DNA from: Acidimicrobiaceae bacterium
GTDB taxonomy: Bacteria; Actinomycetota; Acidimicrobiia; Acidimicrobiales; Aldehydirespiratoraceae
DNA: 64,000 nt
Assembly: GCA_009845995.1 (NCBI GenBank)
Contig: VXYK01000061.1
Span: 1 to 64,000, forward strand
Direction of reading: 5' to 3'
The position numbers and the translations under genes were made by a program. Positions 16,657-24,906 of the stretch are shown piece after piece. Position 1 is the stretch's first letter; each line of letters opens with the position of its first letter. The notes under the pieces were generated by a model. That model was not told where the DNA came from and ran no database searches. It worked only from the letters and a program-made list of their open reading frames with translations.

Positions 16657-18170
16657 TGAAATCGCGCGGTTCAAACCACATGATCGGTCATCGTGTCGTC
16701 GCGCTGGTTGTCTTCCTGGGACTGGTGGCCGCAGCCTGTGGAAGTGACGATCCGTTGCCCGAGGCGGTTCCGGAGGATGCTGATGTCACCGATGTGTCCA
16801 ATGAACCGAGCGAGTCGACCGGTTCGGACGATGTGGACGAGGCGAACCCGTCTGCCGACGACGATACAACCAGCGCCGAAATCAGCCCGTTCGGCCCCGC
16901 ACCGGCTTCTCCGAGCGGACCTCTGGACCCTGCCTTGGAAGCCGATCTCAACATACTGTTCGACTCGTTGAGGACGAACACGGACCTCGAATCGATCGAT
17001 CGGGTGGGCGCTTCAGGAGATCCGCGAGCGGCGTGGTTGCTCACCGACATCATCCGGTTCGTCCGCATCGGCGAGATACTCGAACGCACAAGCAACGCCT
17101 GGGAGTCGCTCACCGATGTCTCGATCCCGGCCAACGAGTCGCCGTGGGGTTTCACGACCAACCACATGATTGCCTGGGACGTGCCCGCTCCACCGGGATA
17201 CATCAACTGGAAACGCCAACTCTTTGAGCTTGTCGAACCGCGTTGGGCGCCGTTGTTCGACGACCCCGAAGCCACCGTCGACTGGCGCTGGGTGTCATGG
17301 GGCGGGGTCTATATCGACGACCGGGCGATCGGCCAGACCAATTTCGGGTGCCCTCAGGGTTGTATTCCTGCGCTCAACGATCCAGCGCTCACCCCCGCTG
17401 CCGACGGTTCCTGGTATCCGGACGTCTCGATCGTCTTTGGTGTGGTCGTGGGCGATGAGGCGGTGGCGTTTCCGAAGAACATCATGGAGATCCATGAGAT
17501 GGTCAACATCACCATCGGTGGTCGCCGCCTGGGCATCCCCTACTGCACTCTGTGCGGATCGGCCCAAGCGTATTTCACCGATGATGTGTCCCCTAGGATC
17601 GACACCGGCGGCTACGGCGCCTACGAACTGCGCACATCTGGGTTGTTGAGCAGGTCGAACAAGGTGATGTTCGAGTTCCACACAATGTCGGTGATGGACA
17701 CCTTCACCGGCGAAGCCCTGAGCGGACCACTGCGCGAGGCCGGCGTCGTGCTTCGCCAGACCAGCGTGCGCACCAGCACTTGGGGCGACTGGAAGGCGGC
17801 TCACCCCGACACCCGGATCGTCGCTGAAGACGGCGGCATCGGACGCACCTATCCGCGCGATCCTCTGCGGGGACGCGATGACCACGGACCTATCTTTCCG
17901 ATCGGCGATGTTGATCCAAGACTCGAAGTGCAAGAACCGGTGGTTGGGGTGATCTCCGAAGACAACACACCGGTCGCCTTTCCGGTCGGCTTGATCGAAC
18001 CCCTGACCGCCGACGGCGCCTCGGTCACCTTCGGTGGTGTCACTGTGACCTCAGACGGCGCGGGTTTCACGGTTACGTCGGAAGCATCCGGTGATCAGTT
18101 GGCCGCACATCAAGCTTTCTGGTTCGCCTGGAGCCAGTTCCACACAAACACTCTGTTGTTCCTAGGCTGA
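16656..18170 (+). CDS. DUF3179 domain lipoprotein
   Basis: Exported lipoprotein with an acidic Ser/Asp-rich linker and a DUF3179 domain (PF11376), family function unknown. The signal sequence MIGHRVVALVVFLGLVAAAC ends in a clear lipobox. The core is recognised by SIVFGVVVGDEAVAFP and by the conserved Cys-rich IPYCTLCGSAQAY, whose two cysteines resemble a CxxC redox or metal site. ATG-16656 overlaps the stop of the transporter gene (TGATG). An internal ATG at 16680 begins exactly at the signal peptide and is an equally plausible start. Coupling with the MmpL gene suggests an envelope function. Confidence 0.82.
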   Translation: MKSRGSNHMIGHRVVALVVFLGLVAAACGSDDPLPEAVPEDADVTDVSNEPSESTGSDDVDEANPSADDDTTSAEISPFGPAPASPSGPLDPALEADLNILFDSLRTNTDLESIDRVGASGDPRAAWLLTDIIRFVRIGEILERTSNAWESLTDVSIPANESPWGFTTNHMIAWDVPAPPGYINWKRQLFELVEPRWAPLFDDPEATVDWRWVSWGGVYIDDRAIGQTNFGCPQGCIPALNDPALTPAADGSWYPDVSIVFGVVVGDEAVAFPKNIMEIHEMVNITIGGRRLGIPYCTLCGSAQAYFTDDVSPRIDTGGYGAYELRTSGLLSRSNKVMFEFHTMSVMDTFTGEALSGPLREAGVVLRQTSVRTSTWGDWKAAHPDTRIVAEDGGIGRTYPRDPLRGRDDHGPIFPIGDVDPRLEVQEPVVGVISEDNTPVAFPVGLIEPLTADGASVTFGGVTVTSDGAGFTVTSEASGDQLAAHQAFWFAWSQFHTNTLLFLG

Positions 18171-18196
18171 GGACTCAAGGCACCGAACAGCACCAG

Positions 18197-18225
18197 TTGC
18201 CAAGGTGGCCGATAGTCGTTATTAT
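18197..18225 (+). promoter_or_regulatory. Sigma-70-type promoter of the small exported-protein operon
   Basis: TTGCCA at 18197-18202 and TATTAT at 18220-18225 are separated by exactly 17 bases and each match five of six consensus positions. The predicted transcription start, seven or eight bases downstream, coincides with an ATG at 18233, so the original transcript was probably leaderless. It lies between the end of the DUF3179 gene and the glycine-zipper protein gene. Confidence 0.7.
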
Positions 18226-18236
18226 GTTCTGTATGC

Positions 18237-18286
18237 TTTGCATCAAACAGCTTATAGAACAAGCTGTTTGATGCAGTTTGCATCAA
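18237..18286 (+). repeat. 40-base hairpin insertion between direct repeats, disrupting a start codon
   Basis: The 10-base direct repeat TTTGCATCAA occurs at 18237-18246 and 18277-18286. Between and overlapping them is a perfect 14-base inverted repeat, GCATCAAACAGCTT (18240-18253) and AAGCTGTTTGATGC (18261-18274), with a 7-base loop. Removing one 40-base repeat unit joins ATG-18233 in frame to the downstream exported protein, restoring a start MLCIKRILIIP and a proper signal peptide. In the present sequence ATG-18233 stops after 12 codons at 18269-18271. Confidence 0.8.
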
Positions 18287-18317
18287 GCGAATACTCATAA
18301 TCCCGTTAGCCGCCGTC

Positions 18318-18716
18318 TTGCTAGCAACCCTGCTGGCAGTCAGCCCGCCCGGCAGTACCGATGTTCCGGTCCTGTCGACACTGCAAGCGCAACCCGCTTC
18401 CGCGGACTATCAACAAGAGTGCTTTGAGTACCCCGTCCAACGTACGGAACGAGAATGGGTGGACACCGGGTACGATGCAACCACCGGGCAAGCGACCGGG
18501 TACTGGCGAACTTACACGGTCACGGAATACGCTCAGCATTGTTACAGGAACTGGCATAAACATGTTGTGGACGTTATTGTTCAGAATGTGGCCGTTAGCC
18601 TCATGTGCGGCGGGGTCGGATTTCTGGTCGGAGGACCGATCGGTGCATTTGTCGGGAGCGCCGTTTGCAGTACAATTGTGGCTGTCACTACCTATGTCTG
18701 GGGGCCGAGCCACTAA
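18318..18716 (+). CDS. Small exported glycine-zipper protein, possibly bacteriocin-like (5' end interrupted)
   Basis: The open frame runs from 18258 to 18716. The first ordinary start codon is TTG-18318, but the signal peptide begins upstream (KRILIIPLAAVLLATLLAV, from 18285) and is restored to ATG-18233 if the 40-base hairpin is removed. Cleavage is likely after ASA, leaving about 95 residues with several Tyr, Trp and Cys. The C-terminal part is a hydrophobic glycine zipper bracketed by two cysteines (CGGVGFLVGGPIGAFVGSAVC), followed by STIVAVTTYV. Glycine zippers of this kind occur in pore-forming bacteriocins and membrane-inserting peptides. I recognise no family. The next gene starts within the stop codon (TAATG). 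As sequenced, the protein may not be exported or made. Confidence 0.55.
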   Translation: MLATLLAVSPPGSTDVPVLSTLQAQPASADYQQECFEYPVQRTEREWVDTGYDATTGQATGYWRTYTVTEYAQHCYRNWHKHVVDVIVQNVAVSLMCGGVGFLVGGPIGAFVGSAVCSTIVAVTTYVWGPSH

Positions 18717-19015
18717 TGCGACGGCACAAGGGTTTCATCATCTCCGAGCAACAGCCGGACGCCGCTTACCGAAGTGTTCGCGAAGCTGTCACCATCTGGG
18801 TCGCATTCTTCGTCGTTTCTTTGACATCCCGACTTTGGGCCGACTTCGGCAACTTCGAAGCATTTCCCGCGATCGCGTTGATCACCACTTCGGTGTCGGC
18901 ATGGGCGCTATGCAGTTTTTTGTGGGTCCGCTTCGGGCGGCGGCGTTTCCCTCTACCTGACAAAGCCGGTGGGGTTGGCCATGGGTCAATCTCGCCGGAC
19001 ACGGTGTCCGAGTGA
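18716..19015 (+). CDS. Small two-helix membrane protein
   Basis: A 99-residue protein with two hydrophobic segments (about residues 26-42 and 48-68), a charged N-terminus and an Arg-rich loop after the second helix. It has no recognised family. ATG-18716 shares its A with the stop of the upstream exported-protein gene, and its own stop overlaps the next start by four bases, so the three genes are translationally coupled. A two-helix membrane protein next to a membrane-active exported peptide is the usual look of an immunity protein. This is inference from context only. Confidence 0.6.
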   Translation: MRRHKGFIISEQQPDAAYRSVREAVTIWVAFFVVSLTSRLWADFGNFEAFPAIALITTSVSAWALCSFLWVRFGRRRFPLPDKAGGVGHGSISPDTVSE

Positions 19016-19296
19016 GGCGATTCTTCGCTGCAACACCTTTGGCGCGCGGTCTAGTGGTGTTGGCGCTAGCGATCACAGCATGTGGCAACAACGTGGACTC
19101 TGGCGAGTGCAACGACGCAGCGACCGCCCAAGCGGTTGCTGAGCAGGCTTGGGCTTCGGTTATCGAGGCCCACAACGCCGCTCACATCGATTCGACGGAC
19201 GAGCATCCCGAGCTGGAAGGAGCGTTACTGTCGAGCCGTGTTGACGTGATTGTCGCTTCCGAAGAGACGCGGCGAGCCTGCGGATTGTCGGCTTAG
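19012..19296 (+). CDS. Small lipoprotein
   Basis: A 94-residue protein with a charged MRRFF start, a hydrophobic core and the lipobox LAITAC at about residues 19-24, so it should be anchored to the outer face of the membrane. The mature part is about 70 residues, acidic, with two further cysteines (SGECNDA and RRACGLSA) that could form a disulphide. GTG-19012 overlaps the preceding stop (GTGA). There is no recognised family. It could protect against, or help present, the exported glycine-zipper protein of the same operon. Confidence 0.6.
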   Translation: MRRFFAATPLARGLVVLALAITACGNNVDSGECNDAATAQAVAEQAWASVIEAHNAAHIDSTDEHPELEGALLSSRVDVIVASEETRRACGLSA

Positions 19297-19514
19297 TGGA
19301 GTTCATCGCTGATTTACGCTCCAATCCGATCTGCTTCCAGCGGGCATAAGTGGATGTGCCGACAACACCCACAGTGACGACCAACCAACGGCTCGTTCAG
19401 ATTGACCGGATCCTTACCAGGGAGGCAACCCGCGCGGACACGCAGAGGGCCGAGACACCTCGCGCGGCATCGCGCCTAGTTAGGCTGGCGGGTCCGAGTA
19501 CACTGAGAGGACGC

Positions 19515-21047
19515 ATGGAAGTACCGCTGACCATTGCTGACCATCTGCGCCGTGCTTCGCTCGTTTACGGCAACCGAATCGGGGTCATCGACGAAGGTGA
19601 CCAGCCGGCGCCCTCTCTGGGGGAACTGACCTACCGGCGTTTTTCAGAACTGTCCTCCGGCTTGGCCGCGGGACTGGACCACCTCGGTCTCGGCTTGGGC
19701 GCTCGCGTGGCGATCGTGTCGCACAACGCCGCTCGAGTGCTTGTTCATCTGTTCGGCACCAGCGCTTTCGGCCGCGTCGCGGTCCCCATCAACTTTCGTT
19801 TGAGCCGTGCCGAGGTTGCCTACATCGTTGAGCATTGTGGGGCTGAAGTTCTGATCATCGACCCGGAACTTGAATCGACCCTCGGAGACATCCCGGTGAA
19901 GCACCGATTCATCGCCGGCGAACAGAGTGATTCCCTTTATCGAGTCGGTACCGAACCGGTTGCCTGGACCCCCGACGAGTCGGCCACAGCTTCGATCAAC
20001 TACACCAGCGGCACGACCGCGAGGCCCAAGGGTGTGGAGATGACCCACCGAAACCTGTGGGTCAACGCGGCCACCTTCGGCTGGCACACCGGAGTCAGCG
20101 ACCGGGATGTCTACCTGCATACGCTGCCGATGTTCCACTGCAACGGTTGGGGCATGCCCTATGTCATGACCGCCATGGGAGTCCCCCATGTGGTGCTGCG
20201 CAAGGTTGACGGCGCGGAGATACTGCGGCGGGTTGAACAGCATGGCGTGACCATCATGTGCGGCGCGCCGGCTGTGGTGGCCGCCATCCTCGATGCCGCG
20301 GCCGAATGGGACGGTGAGATCCCCGGCCGGGGTCAGGTCCGTATCGTCGTGGCGGGCGCGCCTCCCCCAACCAAGACCATCGAACGTGTCGAGACCGAAC
20401 TGGGCTGGGAGTTCATCCAGATCTACGGGCTGACCGAGACCGCACCGCTGCTCACCATCAACCGCAATCGGGCGGAATGGGATGAACTCACGCCTGCCGA
20501 GCGAGCGTCGAAACTCTCCCGGCAAGGCAATCCCGCGCTGGGTATCACCATGGCGCTGGCCGACGACGGCGAGGTACTGGCACGCGGCAACGTGATCCTG
20601 AAGTCGTACTGGGACAATCCAGAAGCGACCGCGGATGCACTCGTCGACGGCTGGTTCCATACCGGCGACGGTGGCATTATCGACGAAGACAACTACGTCA
20701 CTCTCCAGGATCGAAAGAAGGACGTGATCATCTCCGGCGGCGAGAACGTGTCGTCCATCGAGGTCGAGGACTGCCTGTTCTCGCATCCGGACGTGACTGA
20801 GGTGGCGGTGATCGGCGTGCCCCACGACAAGTGGGGGGAGACGGTGAAGGCCCTCGTGGTGCTGGCCCCTGATGCCTCGGTCACCGACCAGGATCTGATC
20901 GACCACTGCCGGGAACGGATCGCTCACTACAAGTGCCCGACCAGCGTGGAGATGCGAGACGAATTGGCCCGCACCGCGACCGGCAAGCTGCAGAAGTTCA
21001 AGCTGCGAGCCCCCTACTGGGCCGACCAAGAACGCCAGATCAACTGA
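19515..21047 (+). CDS. Acyl-CoA synthetase, AMP-binding family
   Basis: ANL-superfamily enzyme expected to activate a carboxylic acid to its acyl-CoA through an acyl-adenylate, as in FadD-type medium/long-chain ligases. The phosphate-binding YTSGTTARPKGVEMTH lies near residue 165, and QIYGLTETAP near 305. The hinge motif DRKKDVIISGGENVSSIEVED is near 400, and the C-terminal lysine motif TGKLQKFKLR is near 495. Length is 510 residues with ATG-19515, which has AGAGGA just upstream; an in-frame open region back to 19350 is probably not translated. It is convergent with the next gene, with no gap. Confidence 0.85.
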   Translation: MEVPLTIADHLRRASLVYGNRIGVIDEGDQPAPSLGELTYRRFSELSSGLAAGLDHLGLGLGARVAIVSHNAARVLVHLFGTSAFGRVAVPINFRLSRAEVAYIVEHCGAEVLIIDPELESTLGDIPVKHRFIAGEQSDSLYRVGTEPVAWTPDESATASINYTSGTTARPKGVEMTHRNLWVNAATFGWHTGVSDRDVYLHTLPMFHCNGWGMPYVMTAMGVPHVVLRKVDGAEILRRVEQHGVTIMCGAPAVVAAILDAAAEWDGEIPGRGQVRIVVAGAPPPTKTIERVETELGWEFIQIYGLTETAPLLTINRNRAEWDELTPAERASKLSRQGNPALGITMALADDGEVLARGNVILKSYWDNPEATADALVDGWFHTGDGGIIDEDNYVTLQDRKKDVIISGGENVSSIEVEDCLFSHPDVTEVAVIGVPHDKWGETVKALVVLAPDASVTDQDLIDHCRERIAHYKCPTSVEMRDELARTATGKLQKFKLRAPYWADQERQIN

Positions 21048-22859
21048 TCAGTCAGCCGCGGGTCCCGAATCGTTGGCGGCTCGCACGGCATCCAACACAG
21101 AGCGGGCATCTCCTGACGAACGGAGATACGACTCCGCGGTCTGTGCCCACTGCGGAGTCTCACCGACATCGTCAGGTGCTTCGCAGCCGATCAAGTTGGC
21201 CGCTGCATCCAGTCCGCCTTCGAGCGAATCAACCGACTGCGGTGCCGGGCTGGTGCTGGTCACATCGCCGCCGACCGACCACGCCGTCGAAGCCGAGGCG
21301 GCCAACCCCGCGGTGGCGTGGACTTCGTCTTCCCAATCCTCGGGGACGACTATGTCCAACGCGCCACAAGCAGCGATAGCCGCCACATCCGTTGCGGCCA
21401 TCGACACAGCTTCCAGCCTCGCCACGCCAGTCGTGGCACCAACGGACTTGATCGCTGTTGGCAGACCCGCAACCGTGAATCCGACCACGGCTCCATTGCG
21501 GATGTTGCGAATCACGCCATCGAAGGCGTCGTTGGCATCACCAGTCAAATTGATGGTCAGCGCGGTACCTCCGGCGGCTGCAGCTCCGGCCGCGGCACCG
21601 GTCGCCAACACCAGCGGCGTGGCGGTACCTGCACTCAGGAGAATCACCGCTCCGCCTGCCAAGACCGCTGCCCCGAGAGCCAACTCATCACGATGCTCCT
21701 CGAACCAAGTGCGATCAAACCATCCAGCTTCCAGCGCCGCGTCGGCCGCGACAAGCACTTCGTCGGGCAGATGGGGGTTGTCTTCAATGAAACGCTGGAA
21801 ATCCGCACGCGAATAGAAACCGTCAACCTCAGCCGAAGCGTCGGCAGCAATATCAATCTGGCTTCGATACTCCTTCAACACCGAATGGATCTGGCTCTTG
21901 ACCATGAACATCTCAAGATCGTCGAGCGATACCACTCCATCACCAGAATCATCGCTGCCAAACACCTCGCCTACAAAGAGATCCTCGTTGCGAGAGGCCG
22001 TGTCGAGACGATTCCAGAGCCGAGGATGGTCCAGCAACGCCTGCGCTGCTATCACCGTAGGCTCGGCGAACTTCCATGGATGCTCGACCACGTAACGCAG
22101 ATCACCGATGCTGACTTTGTCGTCAGTCCTGCCGCCCGACGGGTTGTCAAGATCATCGAGATTCTCACGAAAGCCCCGCAGAGCCCGTAACTCGGGCACC
22201 GATACACCAAGAGCACGGCTGCTCGCTATCCAGGCGACCGCATCAACCAAGTCCACATCCTGTTCAGCCGCAACCGCCACGACTTCGATGATGTCAATGT
22301 CGAGACTCATGGCTAGTCCGACGCCAACCACCGCGTCCTCTCCGAAGTAGCCGCTCTCGTTCAACACCGCCAGTTGGTAATCGAGATGGTGGACATACTC
22401 CTCAGCCTCCGCAAGCGACCCACCGCTGCTCGCCAGCACCTCAGACACCCGCAGGTTGAACAGACGCTGCTCCGTGATCCCGATCGCGTTGGCGAAATCA
22501 AGCCCACCGTCGATCAATTCAACGATCATTTGAGTAGCCGCCTCATCGCCGCCCATGAAGGCACTGATCCGCTCGCGACGATTCCGCACCAGAAAATCGA
22601 GTTGGGCGGCGCTGTCACTGACCTGCCAGTCAGAGATGTCGCCAGACAACTCGTTGATTCGCTCGACATCGGCCCACAGCAAATCGATCTGATCGAGCCG
22701 CGACTTCAAATCGACCGTCAGCCTGTTCAGTCCATCGTGAGCTCGCCGAAGCGACAACGACGGATCACTAACGGACCCCGCAAGAATCCTGTCGGCTTGT
22801 TCGATCAAACCGTCGACCGCGACACGGTCCCAGGCCAGTTCCTCGGTTGTGGCCGACAT
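21048..22859 (-). CDS. Large protein with EF-hand and Ala/Gly-rich membrane segment, effector-like, function unknown
   Basis: I recognise no family. From ATG-22859 the protein has 603 residues (630 from ATG-22940). The first about 70 residues are helical and heptad-like. A canonical EF-hand calcium loop DDSGDGVVSLDD lies at about 303-314, and a weaker one follows around 345. The segments around each resemble one another (VVEHPWKFAEPTVIAAQ; FIEDNPHLPDEVLVAAD), suggesting an internal duplication. Residues about 394-438 are a long Ala/Gly/Leu hydrophobic stretch that could insert in membranes. There is no signal peptide. This build (N-terminal coiled coil, calcium-binding middle, Ala/Gly-rich hydrophobic region) recalls polymorphic-toxin or LXG-type effectors, but no toxin domain is visible. 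Its start overlaps the decayed cyclase gene. Confidence 0.5.
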   Translation of the reverse strand: MSATTEELAWDRVAVDGLIEQADRILAGSVSDPSLSLRRAHDGLNRLTVDLKSRLDQIDLLWADVERINELSGDISDWQVSDSAAQLDFLVRNRRERISAFMGGDEAATQMIVELIDGGLDFANAIGITEQRLFNLRVSEVLASSGGSLAEAEEYVHHLDYQLAVLNESGYFGEDAVVGVGLAMSLDIDIIEVVAVAAEQDVDLVDAVAWIASSRALGVSVPELRALRGFRENLDDLDNPSGGRTDDKVSIGDLRYVVEHPWKFAEPTVIAAQALLDHPRLWNRLDTASRNEDLFVGEVFGSDDSGDGVVSLDDLEMFMVKSQIHSVLKEYRSQIDIAADASAEVDGFYSRADFQRFIEDNPHLPDEVLVAADAALEAGWFDRTWFEEHRDELALGAAVLAGGAVILLSAGTATPLVLATGAAAGAAAAGGTALTINLTGDANDAFDGVIRNIRNGAVVGFTVAGLPTAIKSVGATTGVARLEAVSMAATDVAAIAACGALDIVVPEDWEDEVHATAGLAASASTAWSVGGDVTSTSPAPQSVDSLEGGLDAAANLIGCEAPDDVGETPQWAQTAESYLRSSGDARSVLDAVRAANDSGPAAD

Positions 22860-23619
22860 GACCGTCCAGAGATAGAAAGCGCCAGGCCGATCCAAAATGA
22901 CAACATCTACAGAATCCATTTGCACTACATGAAACAGCATTAATTACAGAACCGCAACACGCTAGGGCCTTTCTTTGCATTTGAGCTGCCAGAACCTGGC
23001 CGAGTTCCCTTACGAGACCGATCGTTGGAGAGTTGCGAAACGTCTCAGGTGACGAGTGAGTGAGATTGATCGAAGGAAAATCCTGGCACCCGATCTGGTA
23101 AATGAGCATCGGCTGGGGTACGTCTCGCAAACGATGATGTCCCAGCGAAAGCAGTTCTAGATCGATCACCTCGGCTACATCGCTGGAAATGAGAATCTGC
23201 CCACCGGAGGCGCAGGCTTCGAGCCGACCCGTCCGGTTGGGGACGGTTCCGAAGTAATCGTTGCCGCGACGCGTGGCGTTGCCTCGATGAAGTCCCATGC
23301 GTACGCGTAATGCAGGTCCGCTTCGCCAATCCGTTCGAGCAAGTTCATTCTGTATGGAGACAGCGGCTTCAACCGCCGCTTGGGCATCCTGGAACGCCGC
23401 ACGAAAATGATCCCCAGCCCATCCGAAGATGTGCCCGCCGGAAGTGTCGACAATACGGCGGACCAAGGCATCGTGAACTTCCACGCTCTGGGCTGCGGTG
23501 ACTGCGTCTGCCTCCCAAAGACGACTAGATCCCTCCACGTCGGTGAACAGGAAAGTGATGATCCCCGCGGGGAGCGAATCACGATTCCAGCGAGGTCGCT
23601 TCACACTGCTTCCCAACAA
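22768..23619 (-). pseudogene. Truncated class III adenylate/guanylate cyclase
   Basis: The first about 170 residues form a class III nucleotidyl cyclase domain. The metal-binding Asp is in TFLFTDVEGSSRLWE, the second Asp in GWAGDHFRAAF, and NDYFGTVPNRTGRLE with GGQILISSDVA follows. In actinobacterial relatives this domain is followed by an AAA/NB-ARC-type ATPase introduced by an SFVGRE-like sequence. Here only a corrupted echo remains (SPTIGLVRELGQVL), then about 80 residues of Cys/Arg-rich frame noise that overlap the start of the next gene. I read it as the remnant of a larger regulator. The cyclase core itself could still fold. The start may be TTG-23619 or GTG-23604. Confidence 0.6.
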
Positions 23620-23862
23620 TCCGCGGCCTGTAGAACTTCACGTACTGTCTCATGTCTCGCTCACTTTCAGACCACTTGTCTCATATTATGCTTACCATCG
23701 ATCGCCTGCCTTGCCGACCGCGTTCTCTTCGCAGCAACGCGTCCCGATTGCGGGTTCGACGTTTGGTGTGACGGCCGGCTTATTCGTGCCCTCGGCCCAG
23801 GTGAGACGGGCTAACCAGCCTCACTTGCTCGACGCTGTCAACACCGGGGGTGACAGGTGCGG

Positions 23863-24645
23863 TCAACCCAAGACGACGGACGGGTCAGGAACCAGATCCC
23901 GGGCCAGCCACTGGAAAATTCGCCAACCCACGTCGGTGTAGTACAGCGAGGAACTCACCTCTTTGGCGGCTTCGTCGCTGATGGGCCGAGCCTCGGGGGA
24001 CTTCACATGCACTTCAGCCACACGTTCAGCGGTGACAAACAAGCCGACAGCGTCGGCTGGAGAACGGCCGCCCGTGAGCAGACCGTGGTTGCGCAAGATA
24101 CACAACTTTGTGTCGCCCATAGCCCGGGCGATGGCCTCACCCCCCACGGTGCTGGTCACTTCAAGATCCTCACCGTCGTACATGGACTGGTCGAACACCA
24201 AGGCACACGACTCCTGGCTTATTGGCCGGAACGGCTTGACATTCGCCGACCACGGCGTCCCGAACGGGGTGTGGACATGAGCCGCTGAGACCAGATCGGG
24301 GCGCGCATCCAAGATGGGCCAGTGAATGTGGTGGGCCGCAAAGTTCACCCCGTCGTCGATCGGGCCGGCCACACCCTGTCCGTCGGGGCCGACCAAGGTG
24401 AGGTTGTCCATGGTGGCGTCTGCGAAACGGATGCCGTAGCCAAGCACCCAGAAGTGGTCGGTCAGTTCAGGATCGCGGGCGCTGATATGGCCGTCGCCCA
24501 GCTGCCCCCAGCGCATCGCACCGAAGATGCGGTAGCCGATCGCCGCTTCCCACTTGCGTAGTTGACGCAGTTCTTCCAGATCGGTGACTACCGGCGGCTC
24601 AGCGTCATAGGTGATTCCCGGATAGCGATCCAGCGAAAGCGCCAT
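23863..24645 (-). CDS. Class II aldolase/adducin-family protein
   Basis: A 260-residue member of the class II aldolase/adducin family, zinc enzymes that cleave or isomerise sugar phosphates and related hydroxy-acids. The metal-binding histidines are visible in AAHVHTPFG (near residue 142) and LRNHGLL (near 203), and GQLGDGHISARDPE matches the family N-terminal signature. I start it at MALSLDRYPG; the open frame upstream to 24774 is basic and atypical. It is monocistronic, so the substrate cannot be deduced. The spacing to the decayed cyclase (about 240 bases) shows nothing recognisable. Confidence 0.78.
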   Translation of the reverse strand: MALSLDRYPGITYDAEPPVVTDLEELRQLRKWEAAIGYRIFGAMRWGQLGDGHISARDPELTDHFWVLGYGIRFADATMDNLTLVGPDGQGVAGPIDDGVNFAAHHIHWPILDARPDLVSAAHVHTPFGTPWSANVKPFRPISQESCALVFDQSMYDGEDLEVTSTVGGEAIARAMGDTKLCILRNHGLLTGGRSPADAVGLFVTAERVAEVHVKSPEARPISDEAAKEVSSSLYYTDVGWRIFQWLARDLVPDPSVVLG

Positions 24646-24871
24646 AGCCGCGAATGTTACTAGCAGCCGCTTGACGGCCGCACGCTTTCGGTAGCCCCTG
24701 TGAAAGGCCCCAGCACGCGCTGTCTTACTCAACCCCGAAAATGCCCCCGAGTGCCTTGCGATCGAGGTCAACAAACCGGGCCCGAGACGTAGGCGTCCGG
24801 CTTAAGGTTTCGCTGCTTGCCAATCGTGATCGGAGTGTGGTTTCTCCTCCCGGACGTCCATTACTCAGCGC

Positions 24872-24900
24872 TTGCTGATATATATCTGATCAGATATGCT
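24872..24900 (+). promoter_or_regulatory. Promoter with 16-base palindromic operator for the toxin-antitoxin pair
   Basis: TTGCTG (24872-24877) and TATGCT (24895-24900) are 17 bases apart. The perfect palindrome ATATCTGATCAGATAT (24882-24897) fills the spacer and overlaps the -10 box. The antitoxin GTG at 24907 is six bases beyond the -10, so the message is probably leaderless. The arrangement predicts autorepression by the helix-turn-helix antitoxin. Confidence 0.72.
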
Positions 24901-24906
24901 AGGCGC

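Noticed and set aside
18224..18300. Mini-frames MLCIKQLIEQAV (from 18233) and MQFASSEYS (from 18271) as regulatory leader peptides
   Set aside because: They are more simply explained as products of the 40-base hairpin insertion that broke the original start; no codon bias typical of attenuation is seen.
19644..21029. A 461-codon frame antisense to the acyl-CoA ligase
   Set aside because: It is the mirror of a conserved enzyme with all motifs on the + strand.
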